7,275 nucleotides of DNA from CAYOMP01 sp964405075 (lineage in GTDB: Bacteria; Bacillota; Clostridia; Lachnospirales; Lachnospiraceae), in contig CAYOMP010000143.1 of the NCBI GenBank assembly GCA_964405075.1, forward strand, positions 1 through 7,275, given 5' to 3'. Of the stretch, positions 6,459-7,275 are shown in pieces (the stretch's first letter is position 1; each line of letters starts with the position of its first letter). The notes beneath the pieces were generated by a model. The model worked only from the letters and a program-made list of their open reading frames with translations, was not told the origin of the DNA and made no database searches. The position numbers and the translations under genes were made by a program.

Positions 6459-7275
6459 CTATGCACTTTCATCAGCTGACTTAAGAAGCTTCTGTGTAAT
6501 ACTTTTCTTCTTATTAGATGTTGCAACTTCTTTTCTAACTACCTCTGGTTCACCATTTCCCTCAGCTGCTTCTTTTGTGATTCTACAAGAAACAATGCTT
6601 TCATCAGATGGTATGGTAAACATTGTGTCCATCATAACACTTTCCATTATCGAACGAAGTCCACGGGCTCCTGTATTTCTAGCTAATGATCTTTCAGCAA
6701 TAGTTTCTATAGCATCTTCATCAAATTCCAACTGTACTCCATCTAATTCGAATAACTTCTTATACTGTTTTACGATAGAGTTCTTTGGCTCCTTCAAAAT
6801 ACGTACTAGTGCTTCTTTATCTAATGGTTCCAAAGACACATTTACAGGTACACGCCCTACAAATTCTGGAATCAATCCAAACTTTACAAAATCCTGAGGA
6901 AGAACATTCTTGAATATTTCTCCAATTTTCTCTTCTCTCTTTGTTGCTATTTCAGCATTGAAACCAATTGACTTCTGGTCCATTCTAGTTTCAATAATCT
7001 TCTCAAGACCTTCGAACGCACCACCACAAATAAATAAAATATTTGTAGTATTAATCTGTAATAATTCCTGATGAGGATGCTTTCTTCCACCTTGTGGTGG
7101 AACCGATGCAACAGTACCTTCAAGAATTTTAAGTAATGCCTGCTGTACACCTTCACCTGATACGTCTCTGGTAATTGATGCATTTTCAGATTTTCTGGTA
7201 ATCTTATCTATTTCATCAATATAAATAATACCGTATTCTGCTCTTTCAATATCGTAGTCTGCTGCCTGAATAAGT
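6459..7275 (-). CDS. clpX: ATP-dependent Clp protease ATP-binding subunit ClpX, 5' end outside the window
   Basis: ClpX is a hexameric AAA+ unfoldase that delivers proteins to the ClpP peptidase. The frame stays open to the right edge, giving the last 271 residues. By comparison with E. coli ClpX about 164 residues are missing, including the zinc-binding domain, Walker A and pore-1 loop. Visible (numbering from the window edge) are Walker B GIIYIDEID (D20, E21), NASITRDVSGEGVQQ (31-45), the RKH substrate loop (64-66), the IGF loop that docks onto ClpP (103-105), the arginine finger in IPEFVGR (R141) and sensor-2 GAR (R204). The IGF loop implies partnership with a ClpP, typically encoded just upstream but not in view. 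An internal Met at 6981-6983 is not the start, because conserved ClpX sequence continues upstream of it in frame. The C-terminal tail is Lys- and Ser-rich. It is followed by lon in the same direction. Confidence 0.98.
   Translation of the reverse strand, partial: LIQAADYDIERAEYGIIYIDEIDKITRKSENASITRDVSGEGVQQALLKILEGTVASVPPQGGRKHPHQELLQINTTNILFICGGAFEGLEKIIETRMDQKSIGFNAEIATKREEKIGEIFKNVLPQDFVKFGLIPEFVGRVPVNVSLEPLDKEALVRILKEPKNSIVKQYKKLFELDGVQLEFDEDAIETIAERSLARNTGARGLRSIMESVMMDTMFTIPSDESIVSCRITKEAAEGNGEPEVVRKEVATSNKKKSITQKLLKSADESA

Noticed and set aside
6364..6897. A 177-codon plus-strand open frame across the lon start and clpX.
   Set aside because: It is antisense to clearly conserved ClpX and Lon sequence, has no ribosome binding site, and its translation has the Ser/Phe-rich look of an antisense shadow.
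6947..7183. A 78-codon minus-strand open frame.
   Set aside because: It overlaps the conserved ClpX frame in another register; ClpX reads through this region with the IDEID, RKH and IGF motifs.

Overview
The window is AT-rich, and every supported gene lies on the minus strand, so transcription runs from high to low coordinates. The content and order clpX, lon, ysxC (engB) are typical of Firmicutes. The protein sequences, low GC and strong GGAGG-type ribosome binding sites suggest a Clostridia member, probably Lachnospiraceae. That placement is by eye, not by search.

Right part (about 2276 to 7275): a compact housekeeping operon. It starts with the 3' two-thirds of clpX, cut by the right window edge. 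A short gap holding an attenuator-like hairpin follows, then a full-length lon, then ysxC 15 bases after lon, then an eight-segment membrane protein of the AI-2E/PerM family that may be the YtvI subgroup. Two tandem hairpins, the second followed by seven U, close the operon at about 2197 to 2262. ClpX and Lon are the two ATP-dependent protein quality-control machines. YsxC is a ribosome-assembly GTPase commonly found next to lon.

Left part (about 136 to 2200): a separate two-gene cassette of accessory character. A near-consensus sigma-A promoter (TTGATA, 17 bases, TATAAT) drives a 415-residue protein with one complete phospholipase-D-type HKD nuclease motif and a large unassigned C-terminal half. 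About 50 bases downstream comes a roughly 200-residue protein whose residues fit a PD-(D/E)XK nuclease fold. Just upstream of the promoter is a GAAC-N4-GTTT element resembling the Gram-positive LexA (SOS) box. Two unrelated nuclease-type folds under a possibly damage-responsive promoter, beside a core operon terminator, look like an undescribed defence or DNA-processing module. The co-function and the regulation are inferences.

The stretch from 2042 to 2275 holds only this promoter region and the terminators. Bases 1 to 135 hold no gene that I can support, only AT-rich sequence with a degenerate direct repeat.
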